Assembly: GCA_002315555.1 (NCBI GenBank)
Contig: DCHF01000056.1
Coordinates: 13,258 to 65,812 of the forward strand
Source of the DNA: Lachnospiraceae bacterium UBA1759
GTDB lineage: Bacteria; Bacillota; Clostridia; Lachnospirales; Lachnospiraceae
Reading direction: 5' to 3'
Length of the DNA stretch: 52,555 nucleotides
The first letter of the stretch is position 1. Each line of letters begins with the position of its first letter. Below the pieces are notes generated by a model. It saw only the letters and a program-made list of their open reading frames with translations, searched no databases and was not told the origin of the DNA. The translations under genes and the position numbers were made by a program. Positions 17,239-24,168 of the stretch are shown piece by piece.

Positions 17239-17335
17239 AGGTTTATCTCTTGCAACGGCCGTGCAGCTGCCTGTCAGGTTTATCTCTCGCAACGGCCGTG
17301 CAGCCACCTGTCAGGTCTTATCTCTTGCAATATCA
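17239..17335. repeat. 37-bp tandem repeat, 2.5 copies, at the 3' end of the SDR gene
   Basis: Units begin at 17239, 17276 and 17313 with AGGTTTATCTCTTGCAA or close variants. Copies 1 and 2 differ at few positions and share the following CGGCCGTGCAG and CCTGTC. The third, partial unit is the authentic end of the SDR gene (its last codons and TGA). The first two therefore look like duplicated copies of the gene's tail, produced by slippage or unequal exchange. Confidence 0.8.
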
Positions 17336-18075
17336 CGGCCGCCGTCGATCAGGAAATTGACGCCGGTGGTGAAGGCGGAGTGGTCGGAGGCCAGGAACAG
17401 GAAGGCATCCACCAGCTCCTGCGGATCTGCGGCACGTCCCATGGGCGTTTTCATCTTTGCCATACCGGGGCGGGTGAGCACCGGGCCCGGAGAGACGCAG
17501 ACCACGCGGATACCGTACTTGGCACCGTAGAGCGCCAGGGACTTTGTCAGGCCGTTCATGGCGCCTGATTTGGAGGTGGAGTAGGCCACATTGTGGTCGC
17601 AGCCCTCCTGGCCGGTGATGGAGCCGATATTGATAATGACACCGGAGCGCTGATCACGCATGTACTTCATGACGGCGTGGTCGAAATAGAACTGACCCTT
17701 CAGGTTGACATCCAGGGACCAGTCAAATACGTCAATGGGGCAGTCCGGGAACTCAATGTCACCGCTCACGCCCAGCATACGGTATTCCGCGCCGCCGGCC
17801 AGATTGATCATGACATCCACGGAGCCGAAGGTATCAAACGCAGCCTTTGTCACGGCCTCTACCTGAGCATAATCGCGGACATCGCAGCTCAGCGCAAGCA
17901 CATGGCCCGGATACTGTGCTTCCAGTTCAGCGGCCTTTTCCTTTACCGCTTCTTCGTTGATATCGATCATGACCACATTGGCACCGCAGGCAGCGAAATT
18001 CTGTGCGGAAAGAAGCGCCATGCCGCTGGCGGCACCGGTCATCATCACGGTTTTATTTGTAAAATTCATTTCCAT
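17311..18075 (-). CDS. Short-chain dehydrogenase/reductase
   Basis: A 254-residue SDR. Seen: cofactor motif TGAASGMA (the third Gly of TGxxxGxG is Ala), DI acidic residues after beta-2 that favour NAD, MINLAGG (NAG motif), catalytic Ser in NIGSITGQ, YSTSKSG (YxxxK), SPGPV and C-terminal NFLIDGGRD. It should oxidise a secondary hydroxyl of a sugar or cyclic polyol with NAD. AAAGGAG precedes ATG 18075. The gene starts 12 bases after the Gfo/Idh pseudogene and is probably co-transcribed with it. A tandem repeat follows its stop codon. Confidence 0.9.
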   Translation of the reverse strand: MEMNFTNKTVMMTGAASGMALLSAQNFAACGANVVMIDINEEAVKEKAAELEAQYPGHVLALSCDVRDYAQVEAVTKAAFDTFGSVDVMINLAGGAEYRMLGVSGDIEFPDCPIDVFDWSLDVNLKGQFYFDHAVMKYMRDQRSGVIINIGSITGQEGCDHNVAYSTSKSGAMNGLTKSLALYGAKYGIRVVCVSPGPVLTRPGMAKMKTPMGRAADPQELVDAFLFLASDHSAFTTGVNFLIDGGRDIARDKT

Positions 18076-18087
18076 AAGCGTTCTCCT

Positions 18088-19158
18088 TTATTCTACCGGC
18101 TTGCCGCAGGCCTTCATAAAGACCTTGTACATGGCAAGCTCATAATCCATGGTGTAGGGGTTTTCCTTCAGGCCCTGTGAGATCTCCGCGAAGGAGGTCA
18201 GCATGGGAATATAGCGATTGAATTTGGTTTCGCGGCGGGTACCGTCGTTTGCCCAGTTCAGAATATCGCCTTCCACGTCGCGGACCTTAGTGGTGAGCTC
18301 CGGCGTGCCGGGAATGTTGCTGTAGGCCTCGAAGGGCTTGAATTCCACCGTGCCCTTGGAGCCGCAGGCAACGAACTGGCGGCGAAGGAATCCGCCGGGC
18401 TCAGCTGCGCAGGTCTTGGCAAAGGACACGCCGTTTTTGTAGCGGAGGACCGCAAATCCGAAGTCCTGGCCGGTCTCAAGGCCATCGACGCCGGTGGTGC
18501 AGCTTAAGGGAATGACCTCCTCCGGCTCGCCCTGGATCCGGTAGATCAGGTCGATCAGGTGGCAGCCTAAGAAGAACATCATACCGCCCGGATAGCGGCC
18601 CATCCAGGCACGCTTTTCATTCGGGTGACGGCAGCTCATCTGGCATTCCACGGAATAGATCTCGCCGTATTTGCCGTCCTTGATCTCCTGAAGGGTGCGC
18701 TGCACCTCGGAATTGTAGCGGTACATGTAGCCCAGGTGCAGGGCCTTGCCGGTCCTGCGGAAGGTATTGACCAGCGTTTCAAAATCCTTGTATTCCATGC
18801 CGCCCGGCTTGTCCATGTGGACATTCAGGCCGCGCTCCGCAGCCATCTGGGCATATTTGAACAGATTGGTCTCGGAGGTCTCAACGGTAACTGCATCCAG
18901 GTCCGGAATAGCGAGAAGCTCCTCCAGGGTCATTTCCGGCATGCCGTCGTAGGCGGAGGCATCATTGCCCAGCATGTTTCCTTTATACTCATATCCGCCA
19001 ATGGTCTGCTTACCGGTGAAGGGCTCGTAGATCAGTTCCTTCTCGGGGTCCGCTTAGCCGACGACTTCGAAAACATCGGTCATCTGACGCATGGTGCGGA
19101 AAATCCAGGATGCGTGGTCGTGCCCAACGCCGATCTGGGCGATCTTGATCTTTTTCAT
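18088..19158 (-). pseudogene. Gfo/Idh/MocA-family oxidoreductase interrupted by in-frame TAA
   Basis: A start at 19158 with AAGGAG upstream opens MKKIKIAQIGVGHDHASWIF, the Rossmann N-terminus. The frame meets TAA at 19056-19054 (VFEVVG-stop-ADPEKE) and then runs open to 18088, 356 codons in all. In homologues the interrupted spot usually reads VVGYADP or VVGIADP, so a Tyr codon changed at its third base would produce exactly this. The C-terminal part keeps MDKPGG (the conserved Lys-Pro motif), HLGYMYRYN and GCHLIDLIYRIQG. Internal restart at 18975 would lack the nucleotide-binding fold. Non-functional unless the stop is an assembly error. Confidence 0.82.
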
Positions 19159-19190
19159 AAAAATATCTCCTTAAAATGTTTTCAATGAAA

Positions 19191-19262
19191 TACCGGTCTC
19201 AATTGCTCTTTCCTGCAGGAAAATACCGGTTTTATATGCCGTTTCCTGCAGGAAACACCGGT
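19191..19262. repeat. 33-bp tandem repeat with embedded PstI-type palindrome
   Basis: Units start with TACCGGT at 19191 and 19224 and CACCGGT at 19256. The first two contain the perfect 14-bp palindrome TTTCCTGCAGGAAA (19209-19222 and 19242-19255). The third, diverged unit overlaps the end of the 31-codon SDR-tail ORF, so again copies of a gene tail extend past its stop codon. Confidence 0.75.
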
Positions 19263-19263
19263 C

Positions 19264-19359
19264 TCAGATGAGCTTTCTCGCGCCGTCCACCGGAATACTC
19301 TGAGCGATCAGCATATCCGTGCCATAAGTGGCAACGACCTCCTTTCTGTTGATTGACAT
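19264..19359 (-). pseudogene. 31-codon ORF resembling an SDR C-terminal tail
   Basis: ATG 19359 to TGA 19264 encodes a peptide ending GTDMLIAQSIPVDGARKLI. The last 15 residues look like the conserved SDR end (TGQSIPVDGGRKL). No Shine-Dalgarno sequence precedes the ATG and no dehydrogenase body is present, so it is best read as the residue of a deleted SDR gene fused to another start. A real small protein cannot be excluded. Confidence 0.45.
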
Positions 19360-19416
19360 AATGTAAAAAAAGTACGATACTGATAATATGTTAGTTCAAA
19401 AATACACTGATTTTGT

Positions 19417-19429
19417 GTTTGTGTATATG
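19417..19429 (+). promoter_or_regulatory. Copy of the (T)TTTGTnTATAWA motif upstream of an AraC gene
   Basis: GTTTGTGTATATG shares an 11-base identity (GTTTGTGTATA) with the copy at 40567. It lies about 80 bases upstream of the AraC regulator start, in the divergent region. Confidence 0.35.
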
Positions 19430-19460
19430 GAAAAAAGTGACAACCGTATGTAAAAAACGG

Positions 19461-19492
19461 AAGCCCGTTAAGAAAATCACGGGTTTTTCTTT
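19461..19492 (+). terminator. Terminator-like hairpin in the AraC leader
   Basis: AAGCCCGT (19461-19468) pairs with ACGGGTTT (19479-19486, one G-U) across a 10-base loop and runs into TTCTTT. It lies only about 15 bases before the AraC ribosome binding site. A competing hairpin (ACGG 19457-19460 with CCGT 19465-19468) would disrupt it, so attenuation is possible. It could instead end a short upstream RNA. Confidence 0.45.
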
Positions 19493-19509
19493 CGGTAAAA
19501 AGGAGAAAA

Positions 19510-20316
19510 ATGATCCATATCGATCTTCAGGCGCCGCGTACGCTGATGGCGGCAAATGAGCACTATTATAAGCAGCCGACGGAGCCCCATTATATGGACC
19601 GTGTGGTGGAATATCATGACCTGGTTTACATTGATGAGGGGGCCTGGTGCATGACGGAGGAGGACCGGGAATACACATTAAGAAAGGGCGATGTCCTGTT
19701 CCTTGCGGCGGGTCGTCACCATTTTAATCGCCTGCCCTGTTCGCCGGAAACCAGAACCTTCTGTCTCCACGTGACGGCGACCGCAGGGGATAAGGAGGGG
19801 AGCAGTACCGCGCAGGCGCTGCCGACTCATCTGCATGTGCAGCATTCCGACAGGATGCGGCAGTACTTCAGCGAGCTTGTAATGACCTGGTGGTCGGAGG
19901 ATGCGTTTAAGGAGCAGCGGATCAGCGCGCTTCTTACGCTGCTTCTTCTGGAGATCCGCAGCGAATATGAAAAGCAGCAGGCCGGAAAGGCGGACCTTGC
20001 GGAGCGGGCGATCCGGCTTTTGAATCTTTCACCTCACCGTCGTTTTAAGGCGGAGGAGATGGCGGAGCTTCTTTTTGTGAGCCCCCGGACGCTGAACAAT
20101 GCCATGGTGAAGAAGACCGGAACCACCTTCTATGCCTATGAAAAGGATCAGAAGCTGGAGCACATCGCGCTTCAGCTGAAAATGGAACCCGGTATCAAGC
20201 TTTCCGAGATCGCGGCGGCCTACGGCTTCCATGACGAGTTCCACCTAAGTAAGGCGTTTAAGCAGAAATTCGGCACCTCGCCCAGCAGCTACCGGGCGAA
20301 TGCGCAGGGAGAGTAA
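19510..20316 (+). CDS. AraC-family transcriptional regulator
   Basis: A 268-residue regulator with an N-terminal cupin sensor domain (about residues 1-110; RKGDVLFLAAGRHHFNR is the typical cupin strand) and a C-terminal double helix-turn-helix (about 165-262). The second HTH carries LSEIAAAYGFHDEFHLSKAF and ends FGTSPSSYR. AAGGAG lies 5 bases before the ATG. It is divergent from the broken Gfo/Idh-SDR-MDR cluster and is probably its local sugar-responsive regulator; it remains intact although its presumed targets decay. Confidence 0.9.
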   Translation: MIHIDLQAPRTLMAANEHYYKQPTEPHYMDRVVEYHDLVYIDEGAWCMTEEDREYTLRKGDVLFLAAGRHHFNRLPCSPETRTFCLHVTATAGDKEGSSTAQALPTHLHVQHSDRMRQYFSELVMTWWSEDAFKEQRISALLTLLLLEIRSEYEKQQAGKADLAERAIRLLNLSPHRRFKAEEMAELLFVSPRTLNNAMVKKTGTTFYAYEKDQKLEHIALQLKMEPGIKLSEIAAAYGFHDEFHLSKAFKQKFGTSPSSYRANAQGE

Positions 20317-20347
20317 AGGTCACAGCGTGATCAAAATTTAAATAAAA

Positions 20348-20424
20348 AACCGTCGGCTATGTGACGTGTACCTGCTTACCGGATCACCGGTAAGCAGGCG
20401 CATATCACCGGAAAGCCGGCGGTT
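20348..20424. terminator. Nested bidirectional terminator between convergent AraC genes
   Basis: An outer 11-bp stem AACCGTCGGCT (20348-20358) / AGCCGGCGGTT (20414-20424) encloses a perfect 12-bp hairpin CCTGCTTACCGG (20371-20382) / CCGGTAAGCAGG (20387-20398). Six A at 20344-20349 supply a U-tract for the minus strand; the plus strand has TTCTTTC. Confidence 0.75.
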
Positions 20425-20427
20425 CTT

Positions 20428-21375
20428 TCATTCTTCAGTATCGAAATTGAATTCCGGGTAGTTATCATGCTCCTCAACAAAGATAACGGGCGCGGACATC
20501 TGCTTTTTATAATTGGCAGGGCTCACGCCGGTATACTTTTTAAACATGCGGCTGAAATACAGCGGGTTCTCATAGCCTACCGCGAAGGAAATCTCCGAAA
20601 CGTTGAAGCTGGTCGTGATGAGAAGCTCCTTGGCACGCTCCAGACGGACCTTGATCAGGTACGCATGAGGAGAATAGCCCACCTACTCCTTGAATTTGTG
20701 CACGAAATAGTAGGGACTCATGCCACAAAGATCGGCGTATTCCTCGATGGAAAGGTCCTTGTGGAACTGGTTGTTCATGATATGCAGTGCCGGAGCAAAG
20801 GCATTGTCGGTCTGCTCCAGCTGGACAGAATAGGTCTTAATGGAGCGGCTGATGGTGGTGATCAGTTCGACAAAGGTGGAGGCGCACATCAGGTCATAAT
20901 TGTAGGCATGCAGCTGGAGCTCGCGGTAGATCTTCAGGATGCAGTCGCTGAAGAAAAGGCCGTTTTCCAGAGAGAATACCATGTGATTGTCGCTGGAAAT
21001 GGTCTTCAAAAGCTCCGGGATCCATTCACCGGTGAAGTGGATGAAGTATGAAATGGTGCGCTCGCTGTTATGGAAGGAATACACCTGGGGTGTCCCCGGT
21101 GTATATAGAATCAGTGAGCCTGCGGAAAGAACCTGCTTCTTTCCCTGGATGATGAAATCGCCCTTTCCCTCCTGGATGTAGATCAGCTGATAATCCAGTC
21201 TTCCTGCGGGTCTGGAGATCTCCACGCGTTTAATGCTTGGGTCGAACAGATTGTAACCGCAAGAGTTAATATGAATGGGATCGGAAGAAACATAGTCGGA
21301 ATTAAAGGGGTTGGTACCGTTAACGATTCGAAGCCCGATTCCGATGTTTTTCTCTGTCTGTGATACAATCGGCAT
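20428..21375 (-). pseudogene. AraC-family regulator interrupted by in-frame TAG
   Basis: A 315-codon frame from ATG 21375 (AGGAGG upstream) with a TAG at 20685-20683 inside the linker of the C-terminal DNA-binding domain: HKFKE-stop-VGYSPHAYL. Homologues read FK(E/K)YxGxSPHxYL, so the stop replaces a Tyr by one base. The first part keeps the cupin sensor and the first HTH (SIEEYADLCGMSPYYFVHKF); the second HTH (VSEISFAVGYENPLYFSRMF) lies after the stop. The truncated protein would sense ligand but bind DNA poorly. It starts 21 bases behind the RpiR gene and probably shares its transcript. Confidence 0.82.
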
Positions 21376-21396
21376 GATGATCCTCCTGGGTCATTG

Positions 21397-22269
21397 TCAG
21401 TATTTGTGGTATTTCAGGGCGTTTTCCACGTCCAGAAAATCATTGGAATTGTACTTTAAGGAGATCATCGTATAAATGGAGTCGATGATCGCCAGCTCTG
21501 CGATGCGGCTCTCGCGTCCCAGAATACGGTATTTGGTCTCGTTGGAGCAGGTGTGCAGTGTGATAGTCGAATACTTGCTGAGGGGTGAAATACCGGTATT
21601 TGTGATACTGATCACCTTTGCGTTGTGTTCCTTGGCCTGCATGGCCAGATCCACGATCTCCTTGGAGGAGCCGGAATGGCTGATGCAGAACAGGACATCG
21701 TTCTCGTCCTTATGGGCAATGCTGATCGCCGCAAGGTGCGGATCCGAATAGGCGGTAACGTTCAGGCCCAGACGTAAAAGCTTGTGCTGAAGGTCCAGGC
21801 AGATCGCATGGGAGTTGCCCATACCGATAACGGTGATCCGTGCAGCGCCGGTGAGCAGGTCCACTGCAGCCTCCAGGTCGGGGAGGCTCAGGTTTTCCTT
21901 TGTCAGTGTCAGGGTCTCAACGGTACTGTTGAAGACCTTGGAAACAATGGTGGAGGTATTGTCCTCCTTGGTGATATTTTCGTTAATGGCCTGGAGCGGG
22001 TTCACCAGCTCCTTCGCCAGCTTCAGCTTCAGATCCTGATAACCGTTCAATCCCAGCTTTCTGCAGAAGCGGATGACCGTCGGCTCGCTGACCTTGCAGT
22101 TGGCTGCCATGTCGGCGATGGAAGAGTAGATGACCTTTTCGGGATCCTTCTCAATGACCGTAACGATTTTCTTTTCTGATTTTGTAAAGCTGCTCATCAT
22201 GGAATGCATCATAAAAACGATGGCATATGATTCCGCGGCTTTCATATTTGTGTCTTCCAGTGTATTCAT
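21397..22269 (-). CDS. RpiR/MurR-family transcriptional regulator
   Basis: A 290-residue regulator with an N-terminal HTH_6 domain (about 25-105; KVSEPTVIRFCRKLGLNGYQ is the recognition helix region) and a C-terminal SIS sugar-phosphate-binding domain (about 125-265; RITVIGMGNSHAICLDL and CISHSGSSKEIVD). Members repress or activate sugar-phosphate catabolism. Strong AAGGAGG precedes ATG 22269. It diverges from the large catabolic locus at 22730 and is the best local candidate to control it (inference). Confidence 0.93.
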   Translation of the reverse strand: MNTLEDTNMKAAESYAIVFMMHSMMSSFTKSEKKIVTVIEKDPEKVIYSSIADMAANCKVSEPTVIRFCRKLGLNGYQDLKLKLAKELVNPLQAINENITKEDNTSTIVSKVFNSTVETLTLTKENLSLPDLEAAVDLLTGAARITVIGMGNSHAICLDLQHKLLRLGLNVTAYSDPHLAAISIAHKDENDVLFCISHSGSSKEIVDLAMQAKEHNAKVISITNTGISPLSKYSTITLHTCSNETKYRILGRESRIAELAIIDSIYTMISLKYNSNDFLDVENALKYHKY

Positions 22270-22270
22270 A

Positions 22271-22537
22271 TTATGCCTCCTTATGTGGCAGCTTTTTCAG
22301 GATCAGGAAATCTTTTTCCCTGACCTCGATGATGCCTTCTATTATGTCACCGGGTACGGAATCCGCAACAGGAGTGCGGAATTTAAGCTTCTTTGGCGTG
22401 GGAGCGGAGTTAAATACAAAGTAGTAGGTGTCTCCTTTATTGCTTCTCGTGACGCCGTAGATTTCAGCGCCCTCCGGCTCCGGGAATTCCTGCCGGTATC
22501 TGGTCTGGTTCAGGATAATAACAGATTCCGGGACGAC
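22271..22537 (-). pseudogene. 3' remnant of a glycoside-hydrolase-like gene, no start codon
   Basis: An open frame of 88 codons, closed upstream by two stops and having no ATG, ends at TAA 22273-22271. It includes GAEIYGVTRSNKGDTYYFVF and IIEVREKDFLILKKL. This pattern (short beta-sandwich, R-x-G-x-x-YxFxxN, ending in a strand) resembles the C-terminal domain of GH42-type and related glycosidases. That family call is tentative. An ATG at 22541 opens only 25 codons in another frame. The RpiR ribosome binding site lies within its last codons. The body of the enzyme appears deleted. Confidence 0.45.
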
Positions 22538-22575
22538 TCATAGTCACAAGCACCTCCCGTAAAATTCTATGATTC

Positions 22576-22605
22576 TATATAAGCATAATTTAGGAAATAA
22601 TTCAA
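22576..22605 (-). promoter_or_regulatory. Predicted promoter toward rpiR
   Basis: Minus-strand -35 TTGAAT (22605-22600) and -10 TATATA (22581-22576) with 18-base spacing (TTATAT gives 17). It would transcribe the remnant, rpiR and the AraC pseudogene. Confidence 0.45.
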
Positions 22606-22643
22606 TAAAAAAGTAGCGAAACTACAAAAAGCAATAAAGGATA

Positions 22644-22672
22644 TTGTAATTTGACTATTAAAGCAGTATAGT
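22644..22672 (+). promoter_or_regulatory. Predicted promoter of the first catabolic operon
   Basis: TTGTAA (22644-22649), 17-base spacer, TATAGT (22667-22672). The transcript would start near 22679 with a leader of about 50 bases. A nearby TTGACT (22651) is an alternative -35 with a poorer -10. Confidence 0.55.
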
Positions 22673-22689
22673 ACATAAAAAATAGATGG

Positions 22690-22718
22690 ATGCGCAGTTT
22701 GGTTTTAAAAATGCGCAG
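22690..22718 (+). repeat. Paired direct repeat ATGCGCAG, 21-bp period, in the operon leader
   Basis: ATGCGCAG occurs at 22690-22697 and 22711-22718, exactly two helical turns apart, directly upstream of the ribosome binding site of the FAD-oxidase gene and downstream of the predicted promoter. The arrangement suits a dimeric repressor acting as a roadblock. It may be the RpiR operator, but this is unproven. Confidence 0.4.
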
Positions 22719-22729
22719 AAAGGAATCAT

Positions 22730-24154
22730 ATGCAGGTAAGATCTTTTATGACCGACATGATCTTGTTCGAATTAGAGGATGTAGTCGGAAAAGAGAATGT
22801 ATCGACAAATCTGACTGAACTTAGAGTATACAGCGTAGACTATTTCTGGCTCAGCCGTATGTGGCAGGATCGTGGCGGCGTAGGACCGCTTCCGGATGTT
22901 GTTGTACGTCCGGGATGTACGGAGGAGGTTTCCAAGGTACTGAAGATCGCGAACTATTATAAGATTCCGGTCCATACCTGGGGCGGCGGCTCCGGCTCAC
23001 AGGGCGGCGCGCTTCCCATGGCAGGCGGTATCCTTCTTGATATGAAGAGAATGAATCACCTGATCAATATCGATGAGAACTCTCATTCCATCACCGCCGA
23101 AGCCGGCATGATCTTCCAGCAGCTGGAGTGGTACGCCAATGAAAAGGGCTACTCCTGCATGCATATTCCGTCCTGCCTGACCTGCGGTACCATTGGCGGC
23201 GCGCTGGGCCACAGAGGCATCGGCATCTTCTCCTCCAAGTACGGTAAGATCGACGACCAGTGCATGAGCATGGAGATCGTTCTCCCGAACGGTGACATCA
23301 TCAATACCCTGCCGGTTCCGAAGCATGCAGCAGGTCCGGACCTGAACCAGATCTTCATCGGTTCCGAGGGTACGCTGGGTATCATCACGAAGGCTACCTT
23401 CCGTCTCTTCGAGCAGCCGGAATGCAGAAAGCATCGCGCATTCATGTTCCCCAGCATGAAGGACGGTCTGGAAGCGGGCCGCGATATCATGAACAAGGTA
23501 CAGCCCTCTATCATGAGACTTTTCGATGAGGCTGAGACCGTTTCCATTATTAAGAAGATCATCGGTGTGGAAGAGAAGGGCAACTTCATGAACTTCACGT
23601 TAGAGGGTATCGAGCGTATCGTCGATATCGAGATGGAGATCGCCATGGAGATCTGCAAGAAGCACGGCGGCAGAGACATGGGCTCAGAATACGGCGAAAA
23701 GTGGTTCGAGAACCGCATCACCTTCTTCTATCCGGACAATATCATGGACATCCCGCAGATGTTCGGTACAATGGACACCGTAGCGGACTTCGAACACATT
23801 GAGAAGATCTACTGGGCAATGAAGAATGCCATCGAGACGAACTTCCCGGATGTCAAGTTCATCGCTCACTGCTCACACTGGTACGGCTGGGGCACCATGA
23901 TCTACGACCGTTTCATCCTGAACAAGGTTCCGGAGGATAAGGAAGAAGCATTAAGACTTCATAACGAGATCTGGAATACCGGCGTTCGCGCAGCTATGGA
24001 GAACGGCGGTGTCATCAACGATCACCACGGCATTGGTCTGAAGCTTTCAAGATTAATGAAGGAACAGTACGGTCCGGCCTTCCAGGTATTTGAGGGCTTA
24101 AAGAAGGAACTGGATCCGAACGGTATCATGAATCCCTATAAGCTGGGTCTGTAA
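22730..24154 (+). CDS. FAD-linked oxidase (GlcD / 2-hydroxyacid dehydrogenase family)
   Basis: A 474-residue flavoprotein with the VAO/PCMH FAD-binding fold: IPVHTWGGGSGSQGGALP (pyrophosphate loop), TIGGALGHRGIGIFSSKYG and GSEGTLGIITKATFR, then a C-terminal substrate domain ending in INDHHGIGLKLSR and LDPNGIMNPYKLGL. It oxidises a hydroxyl group, typically of a 2-hydroxyacid, passing electrons to FAD. The next three genes encode an Fe-S protein and an Etf pair, so electrons most likely leave via Etf and not to O2 or a quinone (inference from context). ATG 22730 is used; an alternative Met at 22748 lacks a ribosome binding site. Confidence 0.88.
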   Translation: MQVRSFMTDMILFELEDVVGKENVSTNLTELRVYSVDYFWLSRMWQDRGGVGPLPDVVVRPGCTEEVSKVLKIANYYKIPVHTWGGGSGSQGGALPMAGGILLDMKRMNHLINIDENSHSITAEAGMIFQQLEWYANEKGYSCMHIPSCLTCGTIGGALGHRGIGIFSSKYGKIDDQCMSMEIVLPNGDIINTLPVPKHAAGPDLNQIFIGSEGTLGIITKATFRLFEQPECRKHRAFMFPSMKDGLEAGRDIMNKVQPSIMRLFDEAETVSIIKKIIGVEEKGNFMNFTLEGIERIVDIEMEIAMEICKKHGGRDMGSEYGEKWFENRITFFYPDNIMDIPQMFGTMDTVADFEHIEKIYWAMKNAIETNFPDVKFIAHCSHWYGWGTMIYDRFILNKVPEDKEEALRLHNEIWNTGVRAAMENGGVINDHHGIGLKLSRLMKEQYGPAFQVFEGLKKELDPNGIMNPYKLGL

Positions 24155-24168
24155 GGAGGTAAATAGAG

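Noticed and set aside
17239..17335. CRISPR-like array from the 37-bp repeats
   Set aside because: Copies are directly adjacent without spacers, only two and a half in number, and derive from the end of a gene; no cas gene is present.
20683..20685. Pyrrolysine reading or general stop reassignment
   Set aside because: All three stop codons interrupt genes in the same island while being used as normal terminators of intact genes throughout the window; decay or sequence error is simpler.
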